A stretch of DNA of 16,622 nucleotides, from contig CALADT010000289.1 of assembly GCA_937890655.1 (NCBI GenBank), positions 1 through 16,622 on the forward strand, written 5' to 3'. Both the position numbers and the translations under genes were made by a program. The first letter of the stretch is position 1. Every line of letters begins with the position of its first letter. This document shows, piece by piece, positions 1 through 7,388 of the stretch. Source of the DNA: an uncultured Mucispirillum sp. (GTDB lineage Bacteria > Chrysiogenota > Deferribacteres > Deferribacterales > Mucispirillaceae). The notes beneath the pieces were generated by a model, which searched no databases, was not told the DNA's origin, and was given only the letters and a program-made list of their open reading frames with translations.

Positions 1-449
1 TTATATATTTTTTCATAGTATTTTTAGTTTATTATAGTGATTAATAACTACTTTATATATTAAAAATTACCAAAAATTTAATATGTTATTTTTTATATAT
101 AGTTAATATTTATTCTGTTATTATTATAATTATTTATGTTTATTATTTATAGTAAATAATATGTAATTATATAAAACATATAAAAATTGGTATTAAAAAT
201 ATTAAAAACAGATATAATATTGTAATTTTATTATAAAATACATAGCAAAACAATTATACAGATTTTATATAATATAAATAATCTATTATGCTATACTTAT
301 TTTTTAAAGTTTACATAATATCTTTAATAAAATTTATTATACTTAATGAACTAACTAAAATTAATAAAATATATAAAAACTTTAAAATAATATAAACACT
401 TAAATAATTATAACGACTACTATTACTTAATAAAAAATAGTTACCATAT
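1..449. other. AT-rich intergenic region, no gene seen
   Basis: This stretch beyond the glpK terminator is composed almost entirely of A and T, clearly more AT-rich than the coding part of the window. Stops occur in every frame at short intervals on both strands, and no ribosome binding site precedes a usable open frame. I see no tRNA, rRNA or strong hairpin. Isolated -10-like hexamers occur, for example TATAAT at 213-218 on the plus strand, but the nearest TTG-type hexamer is 20 bases away, and such matches are expected by chance at this composition. It may contain the promoter or terminator of a gene lying to the left of the window. Confidence 0.7.
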
Positions 450-483
450 AAAAAATACCCTATCTAATTAAAGATAGGGTATT
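450..483 (-). terminator. Rho-independent terminator of the glp operon
   Basis: Read on the minus strand, a perfect 12-bp stem (arms 472-483 and 454-465) encloses a 6-base loop (466-471). The stem has a GGG/CCC core, and its descending side runs into T residues at 455-450. It begins 9 bases past the glpK stop codon, as expected for an intrinsic terminator ending the glpA-to-glpK transcript. The upstream side also has A/T residues, so weak bidirectional activity is possible, but the T-run is on the glpK-downstream side. Confidence 0.9.
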
Positions 484-492
484 ATAATTAAT

Positions 493-1986
493 TTATTCTT
501 CTATCCAGTTTTGTGCACGTTTTACAGCTTTATGCCATTCATAAAGTTGTTTTTCTCTGCGTTCTTGTGTCATTTGTGGTTCAAAGCATCTATCAAGTTT
601 CCACATTGCTCTCACTTCTTCTTCACTTTCCCAGAATTTTACTGCTAAACCTGCTAAATATGCTGCTCCTAGTGCTGTTGTTTCTGTAATAACAGGGCGT
701 TCAACTACCACATTTAACATATCAGCTTGGCACTGCATAAGCATATTATTTCTACTTGCACCACCGTCTACCCTTAATGTAGACATTTTCATACCAGCAT
801 CTTTTTCCATTGCACGAACAATATCTAATGATTGATAAGCAATAGATTCAAGCCCTGCACGAGCAATATGTGCTTTTGTTGTGCCACGAGTTATACCAAC
901 TATTGTGCCTCTTGCATATGGGTCCCAATATGGTGCACCTAAACCTGTAAATGCAGGAACAATATATACACCACCGTTATCAGGCACTGTTTTACCTAAC
1001 GCTTCTGTATCTGATGTGTTTTTAATAATTTGCAGACCATCTCTTAACCACTGCACAATTGCACCACCAATATATACAGAACCTTCAAAAGCATAATGTA
1101 ACCCTTTACCAGAATCCCACGCTACTGTTGTAAGTAAATTATTTGCACTTAATTTGCTTAATTTACCTGTATTCATAAGTAAAAAACAACCTGTGCCGTA
1201 TGTATTTTTTGCCATACCTTCTTTTGTGCAGGCATTACCATAAGTTGCTGCCTGTTGGTCCCCAGCATCCCCTGCTATTGGTATAGGAGAGCCTAAAAAC
1301 TCAGGGTGCATTTGACCCATTACTCCAGATGATGGCACTACTTTTGGAAGTAATGATTCTGGTATTTCAAATAAATCTAGTAAATCTTTATCCCATTCAC
1401 CTTTATTAATATTAAATAAAAGTGTTCTGCTGGCATTTGATGGGTCAGTAACATGGATAGCACCTTTTGTAAAGTTCCAAATAAGCCATGTATCAATATT
1501 ACCAAAAAGTAATTCCCCTTTATCTGCAAGCTCCCTTGCACCTTTTACATTATCTAAAATCCATTTGATTTTTGTGCCTGAAAAATAAGAATCAAGAATA
1601 AGGCCTGTTTTTTCTCTAATTAAATCAGTTTTGCCTTCTGCTTTTAATTTATCACAATATGCTGATGTTCTTCTATCCTGCCAAACAATAGCGTTATAAA
1701 TAGGAGCACCTGTTTTTTTATTCCATACTACTGTTGTTTCCCTTTGGTTAGTAACACCTATTGCTGCAATATCTTTAGATGAAATTCCTGCAGACTTTAC
1801 ACACTCTCTAACAACAGCTGACTGAGTATCAAATATTTCATTAGGGTTATGTTCCACCCAGCCATCTTGTGGAAATATTTGTGAAAATTCTTGTTGTGCT
1901 ATTTGGATAATATTACTATCCCTGTCAAATAATATAGCGCGTGAACTTGTTGTTCCTTGGTCTAAAGCTAAAACGTATTTTCCCAT
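493..1986 (-). CDS. glpK: Glycerol kinase GlpK
   Basis: Cytoplasmic ATP-dependent kinase converting glycerol to sn-glycerol-3-phosphate, the substrate of the GlpABC dehydrogenase encoded upstream. The 497 residues match the usual length of about 500. The FGGY-family N-terminal phosphate loop DQGTTSSR begins at residue 9. Glycerol-binding residues expected from E. coli GlpK are present: R82-E83 (in NQRETT), W102 (in VWQDRR), Y134, and D243-Q244 (in GDAGDQQ). The C-terminal ATPase motif DGGASRNN is also present. The ATG is preceded by GGAGG (1993-1997) at good spacing. The gene follows the unknown membrane protein gene by 18 bp and is last in the operon. The loop before GDAGDQQ lacks the arginine I associate with fructose-1,6-bisphosphate inhibition in E. 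coli, and it has Glu229 where Gram-positive kinases carry the HPr-phosphorylated His. Identification is very secure; the regulatory comments rest on remembered alignments. Confidence 0.98.
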   Translation of the reverse strand: MGKYVLALDQGTTSSRAILFDRDSNIIQIAQQEFSQIFPQDGWVEHNPNEIFDTQSAVVRECVKSAGISSKDIAAIGVTNQRETTVVWNKKTGAPIYNAIVWQDRRTSAYCDKLKAEGKTDLIREKTGLILDSYFSGTKIKWILDNVKGARELADKGELLFGNIDTWLIWNFTKGAIHVTDPSNASRTLLFNINKGEWDKDLLDLFEIPESLLPKVVPSSGVMGQMHPEFLGSPIPIAGDAGDQQAATYGNACTKEGMAKNTYGTGCFLLMNTGKLSKLSANNLLTTVAWDSGKGLHYAFEGSVYIGGAIVQWLRDGLQIIKNTSDTEALGKTVPDNGGVYIVPAFTGLGAPYWDPYARGTIVGITRGTTKAHIARAGLESIAYQSLDIVRAMEKDAGMKMSTLRVDGGASRNNMLMQCQADMLNVVVERPVITETTALGAAYLAGLAVKFWESEEEVRAMWKLDRCFEPQMTQERREKQLYEWHKAVKRAQNWIEE

Positions 1987-2004
1987 TATGTGCCTCCGAT
2001 TTAA

Positions 2005-2988
2005 TTAACCTATATAGTAAAATAGTATATTAATAAAAAGTGTATTGATTGCTATTGAGAATGCCGGTGGGTCCACATGGTTACCACCATGGTTCCAGAA
2101 TACCCTTGCACCAAACTCTTGAACAACCATACCCATAATACCACCTAATATACCAAATAAGATTGCTATGTCTTTTCCGAATATTGGTTCAGTATGTAAA
2201 AACATTAATGCACCTACTAAACTTATAGCATGAGTTACAGGCACTTTGCCTAATGCACCCTGTCCTAATGCCATCATAGTAAGCATAATACCTGATATTC
2301 CCCATGTGAAGAATAATGGAACAATATGTGCCATATTAGCAGGAATTTTACCTGCTTCTACAAGAGGTCTTAACACATCTAATGTGCCTGAAGCAATAGC
2401 TGCTGAAACACCACCCATAGAAATACCAATAATCATAAGAAGTGGTTTTGGTGTCATATAGCCACACCAAGAAAGCTCGTAATTATTTGTGCCAAAAATA
2501 CCATGTTTATCAATGGAATCTCTGTTACCAAACGCACTTTCTTTTAAAAATACCACCCTTGCTAATATAGATAAAATAATGATAGATATTGCACCACCAT
2601 CACCTAATTGAATAAATGGTATTTTAGCCAATAACACTGTAAAATAGTATGATACAACGGCTGCTAACCCACCTACGAATAATACATCCCAAGATGTTCC
2701 CATTAAAGGAGTAACAATATCTTTTGCATTATTTGTTGGGTGATTTTTTCTAACACCGTGTGCATATGTTGCTGCAATAACACCTGATAGGAAACCACCA
2801 GTTGCAGGTCCAAAAATAGGCCCTAGTGCTACTTGCATTAATACAAAATCAGAACCACCTGCTAAAACTACAAGTGAACCCATAACAGCTATCATGGTAC
2901 ATAAAATAAATGCCCATAATGCACCAATACTGGTACCAAATATGCCACCGCAAAATGCGTAAATTATGGTAATAACCACACTACTCAT
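2005..2988 (-). CDS. Multi-spanning membrane protein of unknown family in glp operon
   Basis: I do not recognise this family. The 327-residue protein is strongly hydrophobic, with roughly eight to ten membrane segments. Approximate spans are 4-21, 24-43, 50-77, 98-121, 129-147, 181-202, 220-240, 252-266, 271-290 and 307-325. It has no cleavable signal peptide. Glycine-rich patches include GPIFGPATGG (56-65) and ILGGIMG (280-286). A polar loop NHGGNHVDPP (299-308) with two histidines and an aspartate sits just before the last helix, and HTEP (265-268) precedes another. The two NPA boxes of GlpF aquaporins are absent, and nothing resembles GlpT or an ABC permease. An AAGGGGGT ribosome site (2993-3000) precedes the ATG. 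It lies 92 bp after glpC and 18 bp before glpK, exactly where a glycerol uptake protein is often encoded. A role in glycerol or polyol entry, or in anchoring the dehydrogenase, is inference from position only. Confidence 0.85.
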   Translation of the reverse strand: MSSVVITIIYAFCGGIFGTSIGALWAFILCTMIAVMGSLVVLAGGSDFVLMQVALGPIFGPATGGFLSGVIAATYAHGVRKNHPTNNAKDIVTPLMGTSWDVLFVGGLAAVVSYYFTVLLAKIPFIQLGDGGAISIIILSILARVVFLKESAFGNRDSIDKHGIFGTNNYELSWCGYMTPKPLLMIIGISMGGVSAAIASGTLDVLRPLVEAGKIPANMAHIVPLFFTWGISGIMLTMMALGQGALGKVPVTHAISLVGALMFLHTEPIFGKDIAILFGILGGIMGMVVQEFGARVFWNHGGNHVDPPAFSIAINTLFINILFYYIG

Positions 2989-3080
2989 AAATACCCCCTT
3001 GAAGAGTTACTTTTATTTTCAATTATACCTACCCTATAATAACACTCCTTTTAATACGTATAATTTTATTACTTACTTAT

Positions 3081-4277
3081 TTATTTACCTTCTACCATAT
3101 GGCGTATCACAGATACAGGATGGTATGTTTTTCTATTTGTTCCATGCTGAATCTGAACTTGACATGTCCCACATTCAGTTGTAACAATATCACAATTACT
3201 ATCTTTTACTTTATTAAAAAGTTCGTTACCTACTTCTAATCCTATTTGGTATTTTTCTTTTTTAAAGCCGTAGCTTCCGGAAATACCACAACAACCAGCT
3301 TGAGCGTTGATAACTTTATTACCTGTTAATGTTTCTAGTAAATCTATACTAGGAAGCCCTATACCTTGAGCCCTTAAGTGGCAAGGAGTATGGTATATTA
3401 TGGATTTTTTAGGCATAACATTATCAAATTTTAGTTCGCCTCTTTCCACACATCCTACTAAAAATTCTTGTGCGTCTAATACACCGCCCTCATAGTTATC
3501 AAAAATAACATCGTTAAACATTTCAGGCACATCTTTTTTAAACATTAATGCACAACTTGGACAGCCTGTTACAACAGGAATATTTTGGTCTTTATATTCT
3601 TTTATAACAGATACATTTACTTTTGCATTTTTTGCTGCATCTTTTTTGAAGCCGTTGGATACAAGTGGCAGACCACAACATTTGAATTTTTCAGGAACGA
3701 TTACTTCATAACCTGCCTGATTAAATATCCAAATCATATCAAGTCCCATTTGATAGTCGTAATCATCCACATAACATCCAGGAAAATATACGATTTTTTT
3801 ATCAAGTTTAGGTTGTTTTAGTTTTTTATACACAAGCCTAAAATGTTTATCAAATTTTGGAACAGGTGCTTTTTTAGATATACCTATACTATCAAGTAAA
3901 AGCCTTGTAACAGGGTTATGCATACCAAAGTTTTTAAGCCATGTAGGTATATATTTAAAAATATCAGCTAAAAGACCACCGTGGCTTAAAACCCAATCTC
4001 TCATTTTGCCACCTTTTTCTTCTGTATATTTACAACGAGCTTCCATATTAAGTGTAGATATGGCAACACCTTGTGGGCATGCTATATCACAGTTTTTACA
4101 GTTTGCACAATAGTGTAATGATTCATCTTCTGAAACATCTAAAAGACGAAACCTTTCATATGCTGGGCCTATAAGTCTTGGCCCTAAAAAATTAGGAGTT
4201 ACTTTAGCAACAGGGCAATGCACCTGGCATATTGTACACGCTATACATTTATCAGGATTTATATGTATTGATGACAT
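3081..4277 (-). CDS. glpC: Anaerobic glycerol-3-phosphate dehydrogenase subunit C
   Basis: Iron-sulfur subunit that links the GlpAB flavoprotein dimer to the membrane and passes electrons to the (mena)quinone pool. The 398 residues closely match E. coli GlpC (about 396). Two ferredoxin-type 4Fe-4S motifs lie near the N-terminus: C11-C14-C17-C21P and C57-C60-C63-C67P. Two cysteine-rich CCG domains follow. The first has PGC at 166-168 and CCG at 200-202. The second has TPCHLR followed by GCCG with Cys329 and Cys330. This is the architecture shared with heterodisulfide reductase HdrD-like proteins. There is no clear transmembrane helix, in keeping with peripheral membrane attachment. The ATG has AAGGAGAT (4283-4290) upstream, and the gene starts 14 bp after the glpB stop. 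Confidence 0.96.
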   Translation of the reverse strand: MSSIHINPDKCIACTICQVHCPVAKVTPNFLGPRLIGPAYERFRLLDVSEDESLHYCANCKNCDIACPQGVAISTLNMEARCKYTEEKGGKMRDWVLSHGGLLADIFKYIPTWLKNFGMHNPVTRLLLDSIGISKKAPVPKFDKHFRLVYKKLKQPKLDKKIVYFPGCYVDDYDYQMGLDMIWIFNQAGYEVIVPEKFKCCGLPLVSNGFKKDAAKNAKVNVSVIKEYKDQNIPVVTGCPSCALMFKKDVPEMFNDVIFDNYEGGVLDAQEFLVGCVERGELKFDNVMPKKSIIYHTPCHLRAQGIGLPSIDLLETLTGNKVINAQAGCCGISGSYGFKKEKYQIGLEVGNELFNKVKDSNCDIVTTECGTCQVQIQHGTNRKTYHPVSVIRHMVEGK

Positions 4278-4291
4278 AAAACATCTCCTTA

Positions 4292-5563
4292 CTATTTACT
4301 TTCAACTGCACTTAAAGCAGCAGTATAACCTGTGGCACAAGCCACACCGTAACCAGATTTTTCTGTTGGAAAATCGTAGTTGCCTAATGTATTACCTGCA
4401 AAAAATACATTTTTAAATAATACATTGCCTTTTTTATCAATAGCTTGAAGTTTATTATTAACTTCTACCCCAAATTTTGTAAAAGTATGTGCTCCAAAAA
4501 CATTAGATTCTGACCTTTCTTCCACTGTTTCTGGTGCGTCTATTTCTATATTAAATATTTTTTCATATACTTTAAATGGAGTAGTAACAATACCACCACC
4601 TATAACACCACCTGTGGCAATAATAAAATTATCTGCTACATAGTCTGTTTCTAATGCACCGGCAATATTATTATGAAGTGCTGTTAAACTAACGCATTTA
4701 TCTCCATTAATAGTTGCTCGTTGCACGTTACAGTTTTCAAAAAATTGAACGTTTAGTTTTTTAGCTTCTGCAACTAAGGCATCTCTCATTCTATAACCAC
4801 CTACTCCAGGTGGGATAGATAATGATTCCACAATGGTAAGCCCAGCATCTACTAATGATTGATAATTTTTAGAATAATTAACTGTGCCACATATTGGTGG
4901 GATAATAATTGCATCATAATTATCATCATTTACTCTTAAAAGTTCACTTTTAAGCCAGTTAAAACCTTCTTCTTTATCCGCATATCTTGCAATATCAAGG
5001 CAATTTAATACCCTGTGAGTTTTACCAAAAGGAGAAACTAAACTTGTATATTTTATTTCTGCATCTGCAAAAACTTTATAATGTTTTACTTGTTTTACAG
5101 CTAATGCAATTTGTGCATCTTTTAAATATTCCACACCGACAAAAAGTATCTTTTTAGATTTTAATACCCTTGAAGCGTTATTGGAATCACTACATATAAA
5201 AGTTGGTTTTGATGTGCCTATAATAGATATAGCAGTTTGGTTTACACCGTCTTTACTCATTTTAATATTATAACCATTATTACAAGAAACCTCCACAAGG
5301 CTTTCAAATGATTTTTTAATATTTTCTTCCCCTACTATATTATATGGGTGATTACTGTTTAACTCTTTTAAATGGTTGTATGGGCTATCAGTAATTTTTT
5401 TGCCGTTTACATAGCCTAAAAAATCCACAGCACCACTACCAATAGATAATCCACCTGCACCTTCAGACAATACAGTTACAGATTTGCCTGCTTTGGCAGC
5501 TGTTATTCCTGCCATAAGCCCTGCCATACCAGCACCTACTACAATAATATCACTATGCCTCAT
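4292..5563 (-). CDS. glpB: Anaerobic glycerol-3-phosphate dehydrogenase subunit B
   Basis: Flavoprotein subunit that works with GlpA to oxidise sn-glycerol-3-phosphate to dihydroxyacetone phosphate during anaerobic growth. The N-terminus carries the dinucleotide-binding motif VVGAGMAGLMAG, followed by a second glycine-rich stretch GAGGLSIGSGAVDFLG typical of GlpB. Near the C-terminus is FFAGNTLGNYDFPTEKSGYG, a flavin-contacting ending common in this family. I place the start at the ATG at 5563, giving 423 residues (E. coli GlpB is about 419). A strong GGAGAAGG site lies 6 bases upstream of it. The open frame can be extended to a TTG at 5578 and an ATG at 5575, but neither has a ribosome site. 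The start overlaps the glpA stop by 11 bp, suggesting translational coupling and balanced subunit production. Confidence 0.95.
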   Translation of the reverse strand: MRHSDIIVVGAGMAGLMAGITAAKAGKSVTVLSEGAGGLSIGSGAVDFLGYVNGKKITDSPYNHLKELNSNHPYNIVGEENIKKSFESLVEVSCNNGYNIKMSKDGVNQTAISIIGTSKPTFICSDSNNASRVLKSKKILFVGVEYLKDAQIALAVKQVKHYKVFADAEIKYTSLVSPFGKTHRVLNCLDIARYADKEEGFNWLKSELLRVNDDNYDAIIIPPICGTVNYSKNYQSLVDAGLTIVESLSIPPGVGGYRMRDALVAEAKKLNVQFFENCNVQRATINGDKCVSLTALHNNIAGALETDYVADNFIIATGGVIGGGIVTTPFKVYEKIFNIEIDAPETVEERSESNVFGAHTFTKFGVEVNNKLQAIDKKGNVLFKNVFFAGNTLGNYDFPTEKSGYGVACATGYTAALSAVESK

Positions 5564-7157
5564 AACCTTCTCCATCAAAATTAAGTGTTGAAAGATAAAT
5601 AGCCCTTGTAAGCTCTGCTTCTCTTAACTGGCCGCCCCATAAAGCAGGTCGTAAACCGTTCCATCTTTCTTGTAAAAAGTTTTTTATATTATCTGTTGGT
5701 TTTAATTTCATTTCTATATTTTCATTTTCTAAAGCTGAAATTGCCCTTAATGAACAGAATGTTCCTTGACATGTTCCCATACCAAGCCTTGTTCTTAACC
5801 TAATATCGTTTAAATAATATGATGCAGGGTCTTGAGCTACATATTTTATTTCAGAACGAGTAACCATTTCGCATTCACAAACAATCTCGTTTTCTTCATG
5901 GTTTTGTTCCATGTTATTTATAACTTTATCAAAATCTGCACCTATTCTATCAGAAACAATTTTAACAGCACCCTTAGGAAAATACTGCATAGCTTTTTTA
6001 TTTGTGCTTTCATTAACATCTTGAATAATAGGTTCATCTGCTGTTCTACAAGGTGTTGAAACCCCTGCCATATCTGCAATAACATCACTAACACGTTCTG
6101 CCATAAGCCTATATGTTGTTAGTTTACCACCAAAAATAGAAACTAAACCGTGTAAGCCTTCTTCATTATGGTTTACAATATTAAAATTACGGCTTGCATT
6201 TCTACCAGCACCTTTTGCACCATAAAGTGGCCTTGTGCCTGCAAATGCCCTTAATATTCTATAATCATCCACATATGGGAATACAAGCCTGCCTATATCA
6301 AGTAATTTAATTAACTCTTGGCTTGTAGGAGTTTTATCATCTGGTGTTTTTGCTTCTGCTGAAGTTGTCCCTAAAATAGTAACAGAACCATGTGGAACAA
6401 AAATATCACCATCTGAACTTTTATGTAATCTATTAATTACTCTTGATGTAAACCTGTGGTTAAACACTAAAAGTGTGCCTCTATCTGGAGAAATAGGTAG
6501 TGGTGCAAGCCCTGAAAGAGAAACTATTTCCCCTGCCCAAGAACCTGATGCGTTTACTATATAATCACAACCAAATTCTACTATTTCATTAGTAACTTTA
6601 TTTAAGGCTTTAACACCTTTTATTTTGCCACCTTCTGTAATAATTTCTGTAACTTTGTGATATGTATATAAATCCCCACCATATTTTCTTGCACTCATGG
6701 CGTTTTGCCATACAAGACGAAAACCGTCAATACAAGAATCAGGCACTCTATAAACTTTTGAAATATCTTTTGATAAATTAGGTTCTAGTTTAAAAGCCTC
6801 ATCTAATGGCACTTCTTGAGCTTTTATACCAGCTGTTTTACAACCCTCAAGCCACTTTGGAACATACTCAGGATCATCTTCTGATGTTTGAACAAAAAAA
6901 CCTTCTGTAAGCTCTACGCACTGCTTACCGATTTTACGAAGTATCATATTTTCTTCAATACATTCTTTTGCTGACTCATTATCGTTTACAGCATAACGTG
7001 CTCCACTATGTAGTAACCCATGGAAACGAGAACTTGTGCCGTATGCTAAACCACCCTGCTCAAGCATTATAGCAGGAATACCACGCATACTTAAATCTCG
7101 TAAGACTCCACTACCTGTTGCACCGCCACCAATAATAATAACTGTGGTTGTAATCAT
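5553..7157 (-). CDS. glpA: Anaerobic glycerol-3-phosphate dehydrogenase subunit A
   Basis: Catalytic FAD subunit of the respiratory glycerol-3-phosphate dehydrogenase. It is 534 residues long, against about 542 in E. coli. Residues 7-18 hold the FAD-binding IIIGGGATGSGV. The family signature around SSRFHGLLHSGARY (42-55) follows, then GTRPLYG (307-313) and GGKLTTYR (343-350), as in GlpA/GlpD oxidoreductases. The C-terminal domain has four cysteines in a BFD-like 2Fe-2S arrangement (C427, C429, C463, C468). This distinguishes GlpA from aerobic GlpD. It is the first gene of the operon. GAGG (7165-7168) lies 7 bases before the ATG, and a near-consensus promoter lies just upstream. Its end overlaps glpB by 11 bp. 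Confidence 0.97.
   Translation of the reverse strand: MITTTVIIIGGGATGSGVLRDLSMRGIPAIMLEQGGLAYGTSSRFHGLLHSGARYAVNDNESAKECIEENMILRKIGKQCVELTEGFFVQTSEDDPEYVPKWLEGCKTAGIKAQEVPLDEAFKLEPNLSKDISKVYRVPDSCIDGFRLVWQNAMSARKYGGDLYTYHKVTEIITEGGKIKGVKALNKVTNEIVEFGCDYIVNASGSWAGEIVSLSGLAPLPISPDRGTLLVFNHRFTSRVINRLHKSSDGDIFVPHGSVTILGTTSAEAKTPDDKTPTSQELIKLLDIGRLVFPYVDDYRILRAFAGTRPLYGAKGAGRNASRNFNIVNHNEEGLHGLVSIFGGKLTTYRLMAERVSDVIADMAGVSTPCRTADEPIIQDVNESTNKKAMQYFPKGAVKIVSDRIGADFDKVINNMEQNHEENEIVCECEMVTRSEIKYVAQDPASYYLNDIRLRTRLGMGTCQGTFCSLRAISALENENIEMKLKPTDNIKNFLQERWNGLRPALWGGQLREAELTRAIYLSTLNFDGEGYEA
5566..5573 (-). promoter_or_regulatory. Ribosome binding site that fixes the glpB start
   Basis: The minus strand reads GGAGAAGG here, inside the last codons of glpA, with the GGAG ending 6 bases before the ATG at 5563. 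The upstream alternatives (TTG at 5578, ATG at 5575) have no purine-rich site at useful distance. This supports the shorter GlpB start and coupling to glpA translation. Confidence 0.8.
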
Positions 7158-7190
7158 AATAGAACCTCACATAATAATTTTACATAATTT

Positions 7191-7219
7191 AGTATATACA
7201 ATTTTTTTTCATCTTTCAA
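7191..7219 (-). promoter_or_regulatory. Sigma-70-type promoter of the glp operon
   Basis: On the minus strand, TTGAAA (7219-7214) and TATACT (7196-7191) are separated by exactly 17 bases, close to the TTGACA/TATAAT consensus. Initiation would fall near 7184, giving an untranslated leader of about 26 bases that contains the glpA ribosome site. It is the only good promoter I found between the two gene clusters. The match is strong even allowing for the AT-rich background, but it has not been demonstrated. Confidence 0.75.
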
Positions 7220-7314
7220 GAATTATTTTAATATTTATAACTATATTATGAATAACGGTTAAATTACTGATAATACTAGATATATTATTATTTTTATAAA
7301 GATAATAAAATAAA

Positions 7315-7331
7315 CAAATTAATCTTATTTG
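7315..7331. repeat. Imperfect inverted repeat upstream of glpA, possible operator
   Basis: CAAAT (7315-7319) and ATTTG (7327-7331) are inverted around a 7-base spacer. The symmetry extends outward imperfectly (about 9 of 11 positions per arm). It lies about 95 bp upstream of the -35 box. It could bind a dimeric regulator of the glp operon, but in such AT-rich DNA similar symmetry can arise by chance. It does not match the FNR or CRP consensus. Confidence 0.25.
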
Positions 7332-7341
7332 ATTGTTTTAA

Positions 7342-7359
7342 TATATAAAATATATAAAA
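7342..7359. repeat. Short tandem repeat, two 9-bp units
   Basis: TATATAAAA occurs twice head to tail (7342-7350 and 7351-7359) in the gap between pbpC and glpA. The pair sits inside a wide inverted repeat, TGTTTTA (7334-7340) and TAAAACA (7363-7369). The resulting hairpin would be A/T-only with no following T-run, so it is not a convincing pbpC terminator. It may only reflect base composition. Confidence 0.4.
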
Positions 7360-7388
7360 TAATAAAACAGGGTTTAATAATGTTCTAA

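Noticed and set aside
187..218. Promoter-like TTGGTA and TATAAT on the plus strand
   Set aside because: The spacer is 20 bases and no plus-strand gene follows; chance match in AT-rich DNA.
2005..2988. GlpF-type aquaporin identity for the membrane protein
   Set aside because: Length and helix count differ, and the two NPA motifs are absent.
3048..3062. Possible tiny ORF after the orphan AAAAGGAG in the glpC-membrane gene gap
   Set aside because: Downstream only a three-codon frame with a non-standard ATT start is possible; no real coding capacity.
7334..7369. Wide inverted repeat after pbpC as a terminator
   Set aside because: The stem is A/T-only, the loop is long and there is no T-run after it on the minus strand.
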